A DNA stretch of 64,000 bases from NCBI GenBank assembly GCA_029071325.1, contig JAIEAP010000044.1:1-64000 (forward strand), in the 5' to 3' direction. The notes beneath the pieces were generated by a model. That model was not told where the DNA came from, searched no databases, and worked only from the letters and a program-made list of their open reading frames with translations. The stretch is from Lachnospiraceae bacterium. GTDB taxonomy: Bacteria > Bacillota > Clostridia > Lachnospirales > Lachnospiraceae. Numbering within the stretch: the first letter of the stretch is position 1; each line of letters begins with the position of its first letter. Shown here one piece after another: positions 16,386-26,045 of the stretch. A program made the translations under genes and the position numbers.

Positions 16386-19300
16386 ATGAGAAAAGGAAGA
16401 ATCTTAATATTATCCGTAATCCTTCTTCTATGTTCCACAGTGCTCTTAGCATGCTTTGATAAGTCCAAGGATACGAAGGCGATAGAAGAAGCAAGGAGCA
16501 GCATGGAGGACAGTGCCGCAGAAAAATTGCGGGAACAGTTAAGAGATGAGACAGTGGATGAAATCGTCCTAAATGAGGACGTTACGGTAATGGGATGTCT
16601 CGTGGTAAAGGGGACGAAGACCATCCGTGGGGAGGGAACCATCATACTGGCAAAGTCGGCAACGGCGGGCATCTATCAGGAACTGTCTGTCTTAGATGAC
16701 GCGCGGACTGTGGAGACGGAGGATCTGATGGGGATGATGGAAACCTCTGTTCTGTATATTGACAGTGGGTCGGAACTTACCCTTGCGGAACAGGTGACCG
16801 TTGATTCTAATCAGGTGGGAAATGGCATTGTGGTCTGCGATGGCGGGAAGTTCGCTATGGAAGGCGAAGCAGAACTGACCGGTGGATATTTCTGTAATGT
16901 CTACAATGAGGGAACGGTGGCCTTTGCGGGAGGTACCATTGGCGGTGCCAGAGGCTATGACATGATCAATGATGGAACGGTTGATGTGTCAGCGGGTACG
17001 ATTGGAGACGGCCAGTCTAAGGGCGGCATCTTTAACCGGGGCGACCTGACAGTAACCGGCGGTGAGATCAAAGACGCGGGTACATATAATATATTTGTTG
17101 CGGACGGCGCTGAGGCATCCTTAGAGGGCGGAACTGTCTCCGGGGCAGGAAAAGCGAATGTGGCAGTGGATACCTCCGGCGAGATACAGATTGCGGAGGG
17201 AGCGGCTGTAAGGAGCGGCGCTACAGGAATCTTAAACTACGGGAAAGCAGAGCTTGATCAGGCTACCATAGAGATGAATCTGGTTAATCTGCAGAATTAT
17301 GGAACGGCTGAGATCAAGGGCTCCAACATTCAGCAGTCGACATCCAATAATATTGTAAATGAAGAAACGGGAAGCATTGTATTTACAGATACCAATCTGA
17401 CTAATTCCGGCGGACGTGCCATTGTCAATCAGGAGGGCAGCATTTCCTTTGAGAGACTTTCTGTGCGCAGAGCAGGCGGAGAAGCCATTTATAACAGCGG
17501 CGGAGATCTGAAGGGAGAAGACCTGGTAATTTATGGGTCGGCTGGAACGGCAATCGACAACATCGATTCACTGAAAGGAATAAGCGGAACGGTTGAGATC
17601 AATGGTCTTGAGATCCAGACGGGAACTGGAATGAATATCATCCAGGAGAGCAATGGTACTATGACTCTTACGGATGCGGAAATCGGAATCACAGCGGTCA
17701 CCAGCGTCAAGCTGATCAGCGGCACCATGAATCTTGACGAGGTTGAGATTCAGGGGACAAGTTCTACTGGTGCGGGAATCTGGACGATAGGCGGGAAGTT
17801 GCATATTACCAATTCTAAGATTACCGCTACCAAGGGCAGAGCTATGGCTCTGGCAGGAGGAGAGGTCACCGGTGAGAATATTGAATTCCAGGATATTGTT
17901 AATACCGGTATTGATGGAATGAATCATGACAACGGCTATACCTCCGTCAAAGCAGAGTTCAGTAATCTTACCTTTAGCGGCGGAGAAAAGGAGAATGTGT
18001 CTGTGACATCGAAGCGCGCGGATGTCACGATTCATGGGGCAGAATTCGGGAAAACCCTGAAAAATAACGTGCGTGTCACAAACGGTAAGCTTACACTGGA
18101 ATCCGTGAAGGTTCGGGGCAACATGCCAGGCGAAAATCCCAACATGCATGGCATTTATATGACCGGCGGGACGATAGTCATGAAGGATTGCGAGATCAGA
18201 GATCCCCTTGCATGTGCAATCCGCAATAAGGGCGGAGAGGTAATCGCCACAAATCTGAAAACGTATTCCACACCGGCTGCGGCTATCACCAATGCGGCAA
18301 ATGATTCAGGAGCAGTAGGGAGTATTTCCATTGACGGACTTACCGTAAGCGGTGCCAAGCTGGGAGCCATCAAGAACGAGTGCGGCGGTACGTTTACGGT
18401 AAAGAACGGTAACTTCGGCGAAAGCCCGGCAAACCAGGTCATGGTAAAAGAAGGTAGAATGTATCTGGAGAATACCGTGGTCAACAGAGCCATAAAAGAG
18501 GGAGACGCGAACTATCACAATGTGTATGTTACCGGCGGATCCCTGAATATGAAATCCGTTACCTTAAAGGATTCAGACGCCTGCGGTATCCGGCAGACCG
18601 GCGGAACCATTGAGGGCAGTAACGTCACTGTCACGGATGCGAAGATTAATACGGTAAACTTATCCGGAGGGCAGACCACCTTAAAAGACAGTACGCTGGG
18701 TCTCAGTCTGCGTACAAGCGTTAATATTACAGATGAGAGCGCCTCCATCGTGCTTGACAATGTTAAGGTCCAGGGAGCAGGCGATGCGGATGGGAACAAT
18801 GTGAATTGTGTATACATTGCACCCGGAGCAACGGCAACCCTGCAAAACGGCACTGTGGTTTCCGGTTCTGTCACAAGAGCAGGTATTTTGTGTGAGGGTG
18901 GAAATCTGATCATAGACGGCGCGGAGATTTGCAATAACGCCACAAGGGGCATCAATCTGGCAAATAAATCTGTGACGGATGAGGCAGGCGTGACTACGAA
19001 ATATCAGCCAAATGCCCAGATAGCCCATGTAAATATTCATCATAACGGAAATAATACAGTTTCCGGAGCAGCTTTTTACAACGAAGGTATTCTTTCCATG
19101 ACTGACAGCGTGCTGGCAGACAACACGGCAACAACCGGAGGAGCCATAAACGTAGGCACCGGCAGTCAGAGCACATTAAAAAATGTAACGATTACGGGCA
19201 ATTCTGCTACTGGAAACGGAGGAGCGATCCATGTGTCGGGAGGAGCATTCGTCGAGGTTTCCGGCGGAAACATCCGCTCCAACACAGCAGAAAAGAACGG

Positions 19301-22300
19301 AAATGCAGTACGGGTAAACAGCAGTGAGTTTTATATGTCAGACCAGGCAGTGATAGCTTCCGATAATGACGTATACCTGGAGAATGGCTGCAATATTAAA
19401 ACAAAGCGGTCAGGCATTGGAAATACTGCTTCAGATCCTCTGCATATTACATGCACCAACAGCAATACAGGAACTGTTATTGTTGCAAGCGAAAATCCGG
19501 AAGAAGCAGCAGGATTAAATGGCAGGATAGTCTGTCAGGACACGAAGGGGAAGGTTCTTGATATCACCTTATTCAACCAGTATCTTGTGATAGGAGATAC
19601 GGATGCAGTTGACTGGACGGCAAGGATTCTGAACCCAGACGGAACCTACACCAGCTATCTGTCCATTCAGGATGCCATCAATGCGGTTCCGACAAATGGC
19701 CAGCTGACCAGAATCGAGCTGATGAGGGATGTCACTCTGACGTCATCTTTGGATATCCCGGAGAACGGCAACCGGAATATATTGCTGACTGACGATGGAA
19801 ATGGACCTTACACCATCACCAGAGGATTTACCGGAGGCAGAATGATCATCCTGCGCACCGGCAATCAGCTGACACTGGAGGGCAGCAGTCAGGATGACAG
19901 CAATCCGTCGCTCATTTTGGACGGAGCTGGTATGGAGGCAACGAATAACCAGCAGACCATCTGTGTGGGAACCAATGCCACCAATAAGAATGCAACCCTT
20001 ACTTTAAATTCCGGTGCGAGACTGACCGGCAATAAGAACGGCAACGGAGGCGGAGCGCTCATCGTATACGGAAAACTGGTTATGAACGGCGGTCTGATCG
20101 ACCACAATCAATCCGTAAATGACCATGGCGGAGCTATTTATGTAATGGCAACCGGTGAAATGACTATGAACGGCGGAACCATCAGCAATAATACCAGTAA
20201 GAACGACGGCGGAGCAATTCTGATCACCGGTACGGCAACACTGACTATGACGGGCGGAACCATCGCAGAGAATACAGGAAGATCCGGAGGCGCAATCATC
20301 TTAAATTACAGTGCTTCTGGAAGCGGAACATTCCATATGAGCGGTGGAACCATAAAGGACAATAAGGCAAGCAGCAACGGAGGGGCAATCTTTGTCCATT
20401 CCAAAGGCACAGTGACCATGACCGGCGGAAGCATCACCGGCAACAGCGGAGGTAACGGCGGAGCGGTTTACCTTCATAACAATGCAGCCAACGGCGCAGG
20501 CATTATGCATATGACCGGCGGAGCTATCAGCAGTAATACAGCATCCGGCAACGGCGGCGGCGTGGGAATGGCAGCGGCAGCAAACAGCCTTGACATGACG
20601 GGCGGAATCATCAGCAGCAACAGCGCCGGAAGATTCGGGAATGATATTTACGGGGCTGGCAGCGTGTCCATGCAGGATACGGCTTATGCAGGCAGTCTGT
20701 ATCTGGCAGAGGATACCGTGATCAGTCTTACGGGCGCTCTGTCCGCGAGAAATACGGTCACCGAGGTTGTGCTGGGCAGTTATCCGGAGGGCAGACAGGT
20801 TCTTGACGGAGATGCGGCAGTGATCGCAGCAGATTATGTATACTTTGCAGTGCCGGCGGGAACCGGAGCGGATATTGATTCCGATGGACGGCTGAAAGCG
20901 AACGGTGAGGTCGTGGACTATACGGCAAGAATCCGTAAGCCGGACGGCACTTATGTAGGATATATGACCCTTGAGGCAGCTCTTGAGGCAGCAGCGACAG
21001 ACGGTTCTTTGACTACGATTGAGGTTATGAAGGATATTACCCTGACCGCAGCTTTGGATATCCCGGAGAAAGGCAACCGGAACATATTGCTGACGGATGA
21101 CGGCAACGGACCGTATACCATTACAAGAGCATTTACCGGAGACCGGATGATCATCTTACGCACCGGAAACCAGATGACATTGGCAGGAAGCAGTAAAGAT
21201 GACAGCGCACCGTCATTGATTTTCGACGGCGGTAATATGGAAGAGGCCAACCTTCAGCAGATTATCTGTGTAGGAACCTCGGCAACCAACAAGAACGCAG
21301 CCCTTACCTTAGATTCCGGTGTGAAGCTGACCGGCAACAACAATAAGCAGGACGGAGGAGCCATCATTGTATACGGCAGCCTGAATATGAAGGGCGGCGT
21401 CGTAGATAATAATAAAGCATCGGGACACGGCGGAGCAGTTACTGTCATGGCTACCGGAGAAATGATTCTGGCAGGAGGAACCATCAGTAACAATACCAGT
21501 AAGCTGGACGGCGGAGCAATTATCGTCCAGGGAACCGGAAAGCTGACCATGACTGGCGGAACTATTACAGGCAATGCAGGAAGGTCAGGAGGAGCAATTA
21601 TCTTAAATTACTCCGGATCCACCAGCGGTACGCTTGCTATGAGCGGGGGCGCTATCCAGAATAATACGGCAACCAGCAACGGCGGAGCAGTATTCGTCCA
21701 CGCAAAAGGAACATTAACCATGACCGGCGGAAGTATCACCGGCAACAGCGCAAATAACGGAGGAGCAGTTTATCTCCACAACAACGCTACCAACGGAGCC
21801 GGAAGTATGCAGATGTCGGCAGGAACCATTAGCGGCAATACGGCAAAGAGCAACGGCGGCGGCGTGGCAATGGCAGCGGCAGCCAATGCACTGACCATGA
21901 CCGGCGGCAGCATCAGCGATAACAGCGCGGCAGGAAACGGAAAGGATATTCAGGTGGCGGGAACGCTGTCTATGAAGGGAAGCGCACAGGCTGGAAGCAT
22001 TTACCTTGCAGCAGGCAAGACCATAAACCTGGCAGGAGACTTAAGTAACCGCAGCGAGAAGACAGAAGTGACCATGCCGGCATATACGGAAGGTACAGCA
22101 GTGCTAAGCGGAGATGCGTCCGTGATCGCCCAGAATTATAGCTTCTTTGCAACACCGGAGGGAAGCGGTGTGGACATTGACGACACCGGGCATCTGAAAT
22201 CTAACAGCGAAGTGGTAGACTATACTGCACGGATCCGCAAGGCAGACGGCAGCTATGAAGGATATATGTCGCTTCAGGCAGCAATAGAAGCGGCAGCCAC

Positions 22301-23576
22301 AGACGGCAGCCAGACCAGGATTGAGCTGATGAAGGACGTCACCCTGACAACCTCTCTCGATATCCCGGAGAACGGCAACCGGAATATACTGCTGACCGAT
22401 GACGGGAAGGGACCGCATACCATTACCAGAGGATTTACCGCAGGCAGAATGATTATCCTGCGCACCGGCAATCAGCTGACACTGGAGGGCAGCGGCAAGA
22501 ATGACAGCGCGCCGTCACTGATCTTAGACGGGGCAGATATGACGGCGGGCAGCAACCAGCAGATCATCTGTGTGGGAACAAGTGCAACGAATAAGAATGC
22601 GACCCTTACCATAAATGCCGGTGTGAAGCTGGCAAATAACAACAACACCAACGGAGGCGGAGCCGCTATCGTATACGGAACCATAAATATGAACGGAGGC
22701 GTGATCGATAAGAATAAATCTACAAATGACCATGGCGGTGCCATATATATTATGACAGGTGGAGAAATGACGTTGTCAGGCGGAACCATCAGCAATAACT
22801 CCAGCAAGAACGACGGCGGAGCGATTCTGGTCAATGGCGCCGGAAAGCTTACTATGACAGGAGGCGAGATCACAGGCAATTCAGGAAGATCAGGCGGAGC
22901 AATCATTTTGAACTTTGCATCTTCTGCAGGCCCTGCGTTTAGTATGAGCGGCGGAACTATAAAGGACAATACGGCAACCAGCAACGGCGGAGCGGTCTTT
23001 GTTCATTCCAAAGCAGTGATGACCATGACTGGCGGAAGTATCACCGGCAATCAGGGAGTTCAAGGCGGAGCGGTTTATCTGCACTACAATGCCACCAACG
23101 GTCCCGGAACCATGATCATGTCAGACGGAAGCATCAGCCAGAACACGGCAACCGGCAACGGCGGAGGTGTAGGGACGGCAAATGCAGCTAATACACTGAC
23201 CATGACTGGCGGCACCATCAGCGGTAACAGTGCAGCCGGAACCGGACAGGACATCCATATGGCTGGCAGCCTGTCCATGGAGGGAAGCGCACAGATTGGA
23301 AACGTATATCTTGTGGCAGGCAAGACCGTAAACCTGACGGGAGCCCTGGACAGCCGCAGCGAGGTGACAGAAGTGACCATGCCGGCATATGCGGAAGGGA
23401 CTGCCGTATTAAGCGGAGATGCGTCAGCCATATCCACAGGCTGTCAGTATTTTAAGACACCGGATGACAGCGGAATGGAGATCGGAGATGACGGGACACT
23501 GAAGACGGCGACAAATACATTTATCGCCGTGGTGATAAACAGTATTATGTATAACATCAAAGGAGGAAGAGCATGA
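16386..23576 (+). CDS. Giant beta-helix repeat lipoprotein (2396 aa)
   Basis: A very large surface protein. Residues 1-23 are a signal peptide ending in the lipobox LLAC, so it is lipid-anchored; no LPXTG or wall-binding domain is seen at the C-terminus. From about residue 100 nearly everything is short repeats of about 20-25 residues of the type GGxIxxNxxxxxGGA, the pattern of a right-handed parallel beta-helix as in adhesins, polymorphic outer-membrane proteins and polysaccharide lyases. Residues 1075 to the end contain three long tandem modules of about 435 residues. The gene starts after TAGGAGGAAAG, and its stop overlaps the start of the solute-binding protein gene (ATGA). The location inside a transport operon suggests it binds or presents the substrate; no catalytic residues can be assigned. 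Confidence 0.85.
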   Translation: MRKGRILILSVILLLCSTVLLACFDKSKDTKAIEEARSSMEDSAAEKLREQLRDETVDEIVLNEDVTVMGCLVVKGTKTIRGEGTIILAKSATAGIYQELSVLDDARTVETEDLMGMMETSVLYIDSGSELTLAEQVTVDSNQVGNGIVVCDGGKFAMEGEAELTGGYFCNVYNEGTVAFAGGTIGGARGYDMINDGTVDVSAGTIGDGQSKGGIFNRGDLTVTGGEIKDAGTYNIFVADGAEASLEGGTVSGAGKANVAVDTSGEIQIAEGAAVRSGATGILNYGKAELDQATIEMNLVNLQNYGTAEIKGSNIQQSTSNNIVNEETGSIVFTDTNLTNSGGRAIVNQEGSISFERLSVRRAGGEAIYNSGGDLKGEDLVIYGSAGTAIDNIDSLKGISGTVEINGLEIQTGTGMNIIQESNGTMTLTDAEIGITAVTSVKLISGTMNLDEVEIQGTSSTGAGIWTIGGKLHITNSKITATKGRAMALAGGEVTGENIEFQDIVNTGIDGMNHDNGYTSVKAEFSNLTFSGGEKENVSVTSKRADVTIHGAEFGKTLKNNVRVTNGKLTLESVKVRGNMPGENPNMHGIYMTGGTIVMKDCEIRDPLACAIRNKGGEVIATNLKTYSTPAAAITNAANDSGAVGSISIDGLTVSGAKLGAIKNECGGTFTVKNGNFGESPANQVMVKEGRMYLENTVVNRAIKEGDANYHNVYVTGGSLNMKSVTLKDSDACGIRQTGGTIEGSNVTVTDAKINTVNLSGGQTTLKDSTLGLSLRTSVNITDESASIVLDNVKVQGAGDADGNNVNCVYIAPGATATLQNGTVVSGSVTRAGILCEGGNLIIDGAEICNNATRGINLANKSVTDEAGVTTKYQPNAQIAHVNIHHNGNNTVSGAAFYNEGILSMTDSVLADNTATTGGAINVGTGSQSTLKNVTITGNSATGNGGAIHVSGGAFVEVSGGNIRSNTAEKNGNAVRVNSSEFYMSDQAVIASDNDVYLENGCNIKTKRSGIGNTASDPLHITCTNSNTGTVIVASENPEEAAGLNGRIVCQDTKGKVLDITLFNQYLVIGDTDAVDWTARILNPDGTYTSYLSIQDAINAVPTNGQLTRIELMRDVTLTSSLDIPENGNRNILLTDDGNGPYTITRGFTGGRMIILRTGNQLTLEGSSQDDSNPSLILDGAGMEATNNQQTICVGTNATNKNATLTLNSGARLTGNKNGNGGGALIVYGKLVMNGGLIDHNQSVNDHGGAIYVMATGEMTMNGGTISNNTSKNDGGAILITGTATLTMTGGTIAENTGRSGGAIILNYSASGSGTFHMSGGTIKDNKASSNGGAIFVHSKGTVTMTGGSITGNSGGNGGAVYLHNNAANGAGIMHMTGGAISSNTASGNGGGVGMAAAANSLDMTGGIISSNSAGRFGNDIYGAGSVSMQDTAYAGSLYLAEDTVISLTGALSARNTVTEVVLGSYPEGRQVLDGDAAVIAADYVYFAVPAGTGADIDSDGRLKANGEVVDYTARIRKPDGTYVGYMTLEAALEAAATDGSLTTIEVMKDITLTAALDIPEKGNRNILLTDDGNGPYTITRAFTGDRMIILRTGNQMTLAGSSKDDSAPSLIFDGGNMEEANLQQIICVGTSATNKNAALTLDSGVKLTGNNNKQDGGAIIVYGSLNMKGGVVDNNKASGHGGAVTVMATGEMILAGGTISNNTSKLDGGAIIVQGTGKLTMTGGTITGNAGRSGGAIILNYSGSTSGTLAMSGGAIQNNTATSNGGAVFVHAKGTLTMTGGSITGNSANNGGAVYLHNNATNGAGSMQMSAGTISGNTAKSNGGGVAMAAAANALTMTGGSISDNSAAGNGKDIQVAGTLSMKGSAQAGSIYLAAGKTINLAGDLSNRSEKTEVTMPAYTEGTAVLSGDASVIAQNYSFFATPEGSGVDIDDTGHLKSNSEVVDYTARIRKADGSYEGYMSLQAAIEAAATDGSQTRIELMKDVTLTTSLDIPENGNRNILLTDDGKGPHTITRGFTAGRMIILRTGNQLTLEGSGKNDSAPSLILDGADMTAGSNQQIICVGTSATNKNATLTINAGVKLANNNNTNGGGAAIVYGTINMNGGVIDKNKSTNDHGGAIYIMTGGEMTLSGGTISNNSSKNDGGAILVNGAGKLTMTGGEITGNSGRSGGAIILNFASSAGPAFSMSGGTIKDNTATSNGGAVFVHSKAVMTMTGGSITGNQGVQGGAVYLHYNATNGPGTMIMSDGSISQNTATGNGGGVGTANAANTLTMTGGTISGNSAAGTGQDIHMAGSLSMEGSAQIGNVYLVAGKTVNLTGALDSRSEVTEVTMPAYAEGTAVLSGDASAISTGCQYFKTPDDSGMEIGDDGTLKTATNTFIAVVINSIMYNIKGGRA
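19608..23573 (+). repeat. Three tandem 1.3 kb coding modules
   Basis: Modules begin at 19608, 20913 and 22215, giving periods of 1305 and 1302 bases. Each begins with coding for VDWTARI or VDYTARIR, continues through DIPENGNRNILLTDDG and RTGNQLTLEGS, and ends with GGGV-rich helix turns plus a short strand-rich spacer ending near LSGDAS. Similarity is evident at DNA as well as protein level, so unequal crossing-over could change module number without breaking the frame. Confidence 0.85.
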
Positions 23577-24919
23577 AAAAGAAATTATTGAGTGTTTTAT
23601 TGGCGCTGTCACTGGTATTTTCCATGACGGCATGCGGGGATGACAAGGGAAATAACCAGGGCGGCCAGGACAAAACAACGGAGGCCGGGAATGATTCCCA
23701 GGAGGCAGGCGGAGATGGTCCGGCATATGTAACGTCTCCTATCACAATTGACTTTTGGCATACATTTGGCTCGGGTATGCAGGCGGAATATATGACGGAT
23801 GCAGTAGCGCGTTTTAACGAATCCAACGAGTACGGGATTACGGTGAATGCCACATATATCGGCAATTATACGACGCTTCGTTCCCAGCTGACCACATCCA
23901 TAGGCGCACAGGACAATCCGCAGGTGGCGATCCTTGGAATGTCCGATATCCTGGCATCTGCTGGGGTATTGGCTGACATGAATCCGTATGTCAAACGGGA
24001 TCAGATTTCTCTGGACGGCGTTTTGGACAGTGTGCAGACCAGTATGTACTATGAAGATCAGCTCACGGCTATGCCTTTTGCCCGGTCATGTACCATGTTC
24101 TACTATAATGAGGATATGTTCAAGGCGGCAGGATATGACACGGTGCCCACAACCATTGAGGAAATGGCGGCGGCATGCAAGGCAGTGTCCCAGAAGAACG
24201 GCAATTACGGTTTTGAAATGCTGATCGATATGAGTTTTTATCAGGAGGCGCTGCTTCTGTCCCTTGGCGCAGAAGGACTGATCGACGCGGATAAGCAGGG
24301 CGCAAGCTGCCTGGAGGACGGAACGTTCTTGAAGATGCTCACAGATTGGAAGCAGTGGTGTGACGAGGGCTGGTGCGTAGCGCCTACCGTAACAGATGGA
24401 ACCAACAGCATGTATCAGATGATGTATTCCGGCGAGCTGGCAGCATGCTTTGCCAGCAGCGCATCCTTAAGTACCCTGGTAGAATATGGGAAACAGAGCG
24501 GCGTAAATATCGCAGTGGCGCCCATGCCTACCTATAGTGGTACAGGCGGCGTCGGCGGCGGCGGAGACATTTCCATTATCGCAGCAAACAACGATGAGCA
24601 GCAGATTGCAGCAGCATGGGAATTTGTAAAGTTCTTAATGTCAGACGAAGAGGTGGCAGTCAGAAGTGAGAAGACAGGTTACCTGCCGACTTCTGAAGGC
24701 GCTGCGGAATTAATGTCGGATATCTTTGCGGCAGATGCGAACATGAAGGCGGCTTATGATGCGAGAGTCATCTGCGAGGATGTTCCCGGATGCACACAGC
24801 GTTCAGAGTGGCAGATTCAGGCAGGAACGGCGGTATCCTATGTGATCCAGGACAAGAATATGAGTCCGGAAGAAGCGGTAGAATATCTGCAATCCATGCT
24901 GCCAACGGTGTTCTATTAA
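23573..24919 (+). CDS. ABC transporter solute-binding lipoprotein
   Basis: A 448-residue extracellular substrate-binding protein of the carbohydrate (MalE/UgpB) type. The signal peptide ends at the lipobox MTAC, followed by an acidic, Gly/Asn-rich linker of about 40 residues. The mature domain begins ITIDFWHTFGSGMQAEY, close to the UgpB pattern FWH. The hinge-region signature MPTYSGTGGVGGGGDISI and a later AAWEFVKFLMS are typical. It follows the giant lipoprotein with a 4-base overlap, so both are translationally coupled. The UgpB-like start is compatible with a phosphorylated or phosphodiester polyol ligand. Confidence 0.9.
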   Translation: MKKKLLSVLLALSLVFSMTACGDDKGNNQGGQDKTTEAGNDSQEAGGDGPAYVTSPITIDFWHTFGSGMQAEYMTDAVARFNESNEYGITVNATYIGNYTTLRSQLTTSIGAQDNPQVAILGMSDILASAGVLADMNPYVKRDQISLDGVLDSVQTSMYYEDQLTAMPFARSCTMFYYNEDMFKAAGYDTVPTTIEEMAAACKAVSQKNGNYGFEMLIDMSFYQEALLLSLGAEGLIDADKQGASCLEDGTFLKMLTDWKQWCDEGWCVAPTVTDGTNSMYQMMYSGELAACFASSASLSTLVEYGKQSGVNIAVAPMPTYSGTGGVGGGGDISIIAANNDEQQIAAAWEFVKFLMSDEEVAVRSEKTGYLPTSEGAAELMSDIFAADANMKAAYDARVICEDVPGCTQRSEWQIQAGTAVSYVIQDKNMSPEEAVEYLQSMLPTVFY

Positions 24920-24930
24920 AATCGAGCTAT

Positions 24931-25118
24931 AGTTCCTGCATTTTGTGACCCTTGATGCGCCATAGGGCTCACATCGCAAAGCGATGTGAACATTTTGCCA
25001 GGGTAAGTGTTCTGGAAAGCTTGCTTTCCAAACACTTACCGGTGCAAAACATCTGTGTTGCCGAAGGCAACAGACCCTATGGCGCTCACTTCATACAAAC
25101 AAATACAAAATGCAAAAC
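24931..25118. repeat. Multi-branched palindromic element
   Basis: The gap after the solute-binding gene folds into a cruciform-like structure. The outer stem is TGCATTTTGT at 24937 with ACAAAATGCA ending at 25114. A second stem is GCGCCATAGGG near 24957 with CCCTATGGCGC near 25075. Within it are hairpins CACATCGC-aa-GCGATGTG, GTAAGTGTTctGGAAAGC with GCTTTCCaaACACTTAC, and TGTTGCC-gaa-GGCAACA. Differs in sequence from the other two repeat families in this window. Confidence 0.75.
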
Positions 25119-25134
25119 TTATGTAAGTAAGGGT

Positions 25135-25173
25135 ACAGGCTGCCATATCAGATTTTCGTCTGTATGGCAGCCT
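25135..25173 (+). terminator. Stable hairpin after the binding-protein gene
   Basis: CAGGCTGCCATATCAGA pairs with TCTGTATGGCAGCCTG across a TTTTCG loop, with one bulge. It lacks a clear T-run, so it may act as a partial terminator or an RNA-stabilising stem that raises expression of the binding protein over downstream genes. Confidence 0.5.
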
Positions 25174-25226
25174 GCCGTATCATTCATGACAATACAAAGA
25201 AAGTCCGGGAAGGAGTAGATTGGAAC

Positions 25227-26045
25227 ATGAGATATTCAGCCAGTTCTCTGAGTTTTCCTCAGGGGGCGATAAAGGGATTAAAGAATCTCGACAAAAGGAT
25301 CGGAATTGAAATTTTCTATGAATTTGCCAGCGATGAAATGTGGAACCACGTGTTGGAAGAAGCAATGGAGGGAAGAGAAGGCGAGTTTAGTATTCACAGT
25401 CCGTTCTTTTACGCAAATATCGGTTATACCAAGGAGAGCGAGCTGTTTCGGGAGCTATGTGTACCGTTTGATCTCTATCATAAGTTCCATGCACAGTTTT
25501 ATGTGCTGCATTCACAGGGGGAAGGATGTCCTCCCAGTGACGGCGCGGAGCGGACAGAGCTTAGAAAACGGGTAACGGAGCGGATGCAGCGCTTTGCCGG
25601 ACTGTGTGAGAAAGAGGGCGTAACTTTAGTGATAGAAAATCTGTTCCGGGGGACGCCGGGACCGCTCTTTAATCAGGAACAGTATCTTCGGCTGTTTGAG
25701 GAGATTCCAAATGCGTATGCGTTGATTGATGTAGGGCATGCCGTACTGGGACATTATGACGTTTATCAGGTACAGGAGACCCTGAAGGATCGGCTGATCG
25801 GATATCATATACACGACAATGACGGAGTGCATGATTCCCATTGGAGAATCCAGACGGAACAAGGCGTTGTGGATTGGAAGAAGTTCTGTCTGGGTGTAAA
25901 GCGGTTCACGCCCAAGGCAGCTCTGGTCATGGAATATGCTCATGCAAAGCCGGAGGATTATGTACAAGATATGGAAACACTGGAAGGAATCTTCAAGGAG
26001 ATAGATGATGAATATGCAAAGCCTGTTGGGGAGCCGGACCTGTAG
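25227..26045 (+). CDS. TIM-barrel sugar phosphate isomerase/epimerase
   Basis: A 272-residue cytoplasmic protein of the AP-endonuclease-2/xylose-isomerase-like TIM barrel family, which often epimerises keto sugars. Metal-site candidates are Glu in VIENLFRG, Asp/His in LIDVGHA, His in YHIHDNDG and HDSHW, and Glu in LVMEYAHAK. I chose the ATG at 25227 after AAGGAG; an open frame of 21 codons upstream lies in the repeat region. The next gene begins inside its last 41 bases. The exact sugar cannot be told. Confidence 0.8.
   Translation: MRYSASSLSFPQGAIKGLKNLDKRIGIEIFYEFASDEMWNHVLEEAMEGREGEFSIHSPFFYANIGYTKESELFRELCVPFDLYHKFHAQFYVLHSQGEGCPPSDGAERTELRKRVTERMQRFAGLCEKEGVTLVIENLFRGTPGPLFNQEQYLRLFEEIPNAYALIDVGHAVLGHYDVYQVQETLKDRLIGYHIHDNDGVHDSHWRIQTEQGVVDWKKFCLGVKRFTPKAALVMEYAHAKPEDYVQDMETLEGIFKEIDDEYAKPVGEPDL

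Noticed and set aside
17568-23437. Several minus-strand open frames opposite the giant lipoprotein
   Set aside because: They mirror the repeated Gly/Asn/Thr codons of the plus-strand gene and differ in length from module to module. None has a start site.
19608-23573. CRISPR-like short repeats
   Set aside because: The regular repeats are coding turns of a beta-helix, in frame and of variable sequence, with no constant repeat and unique spacers.
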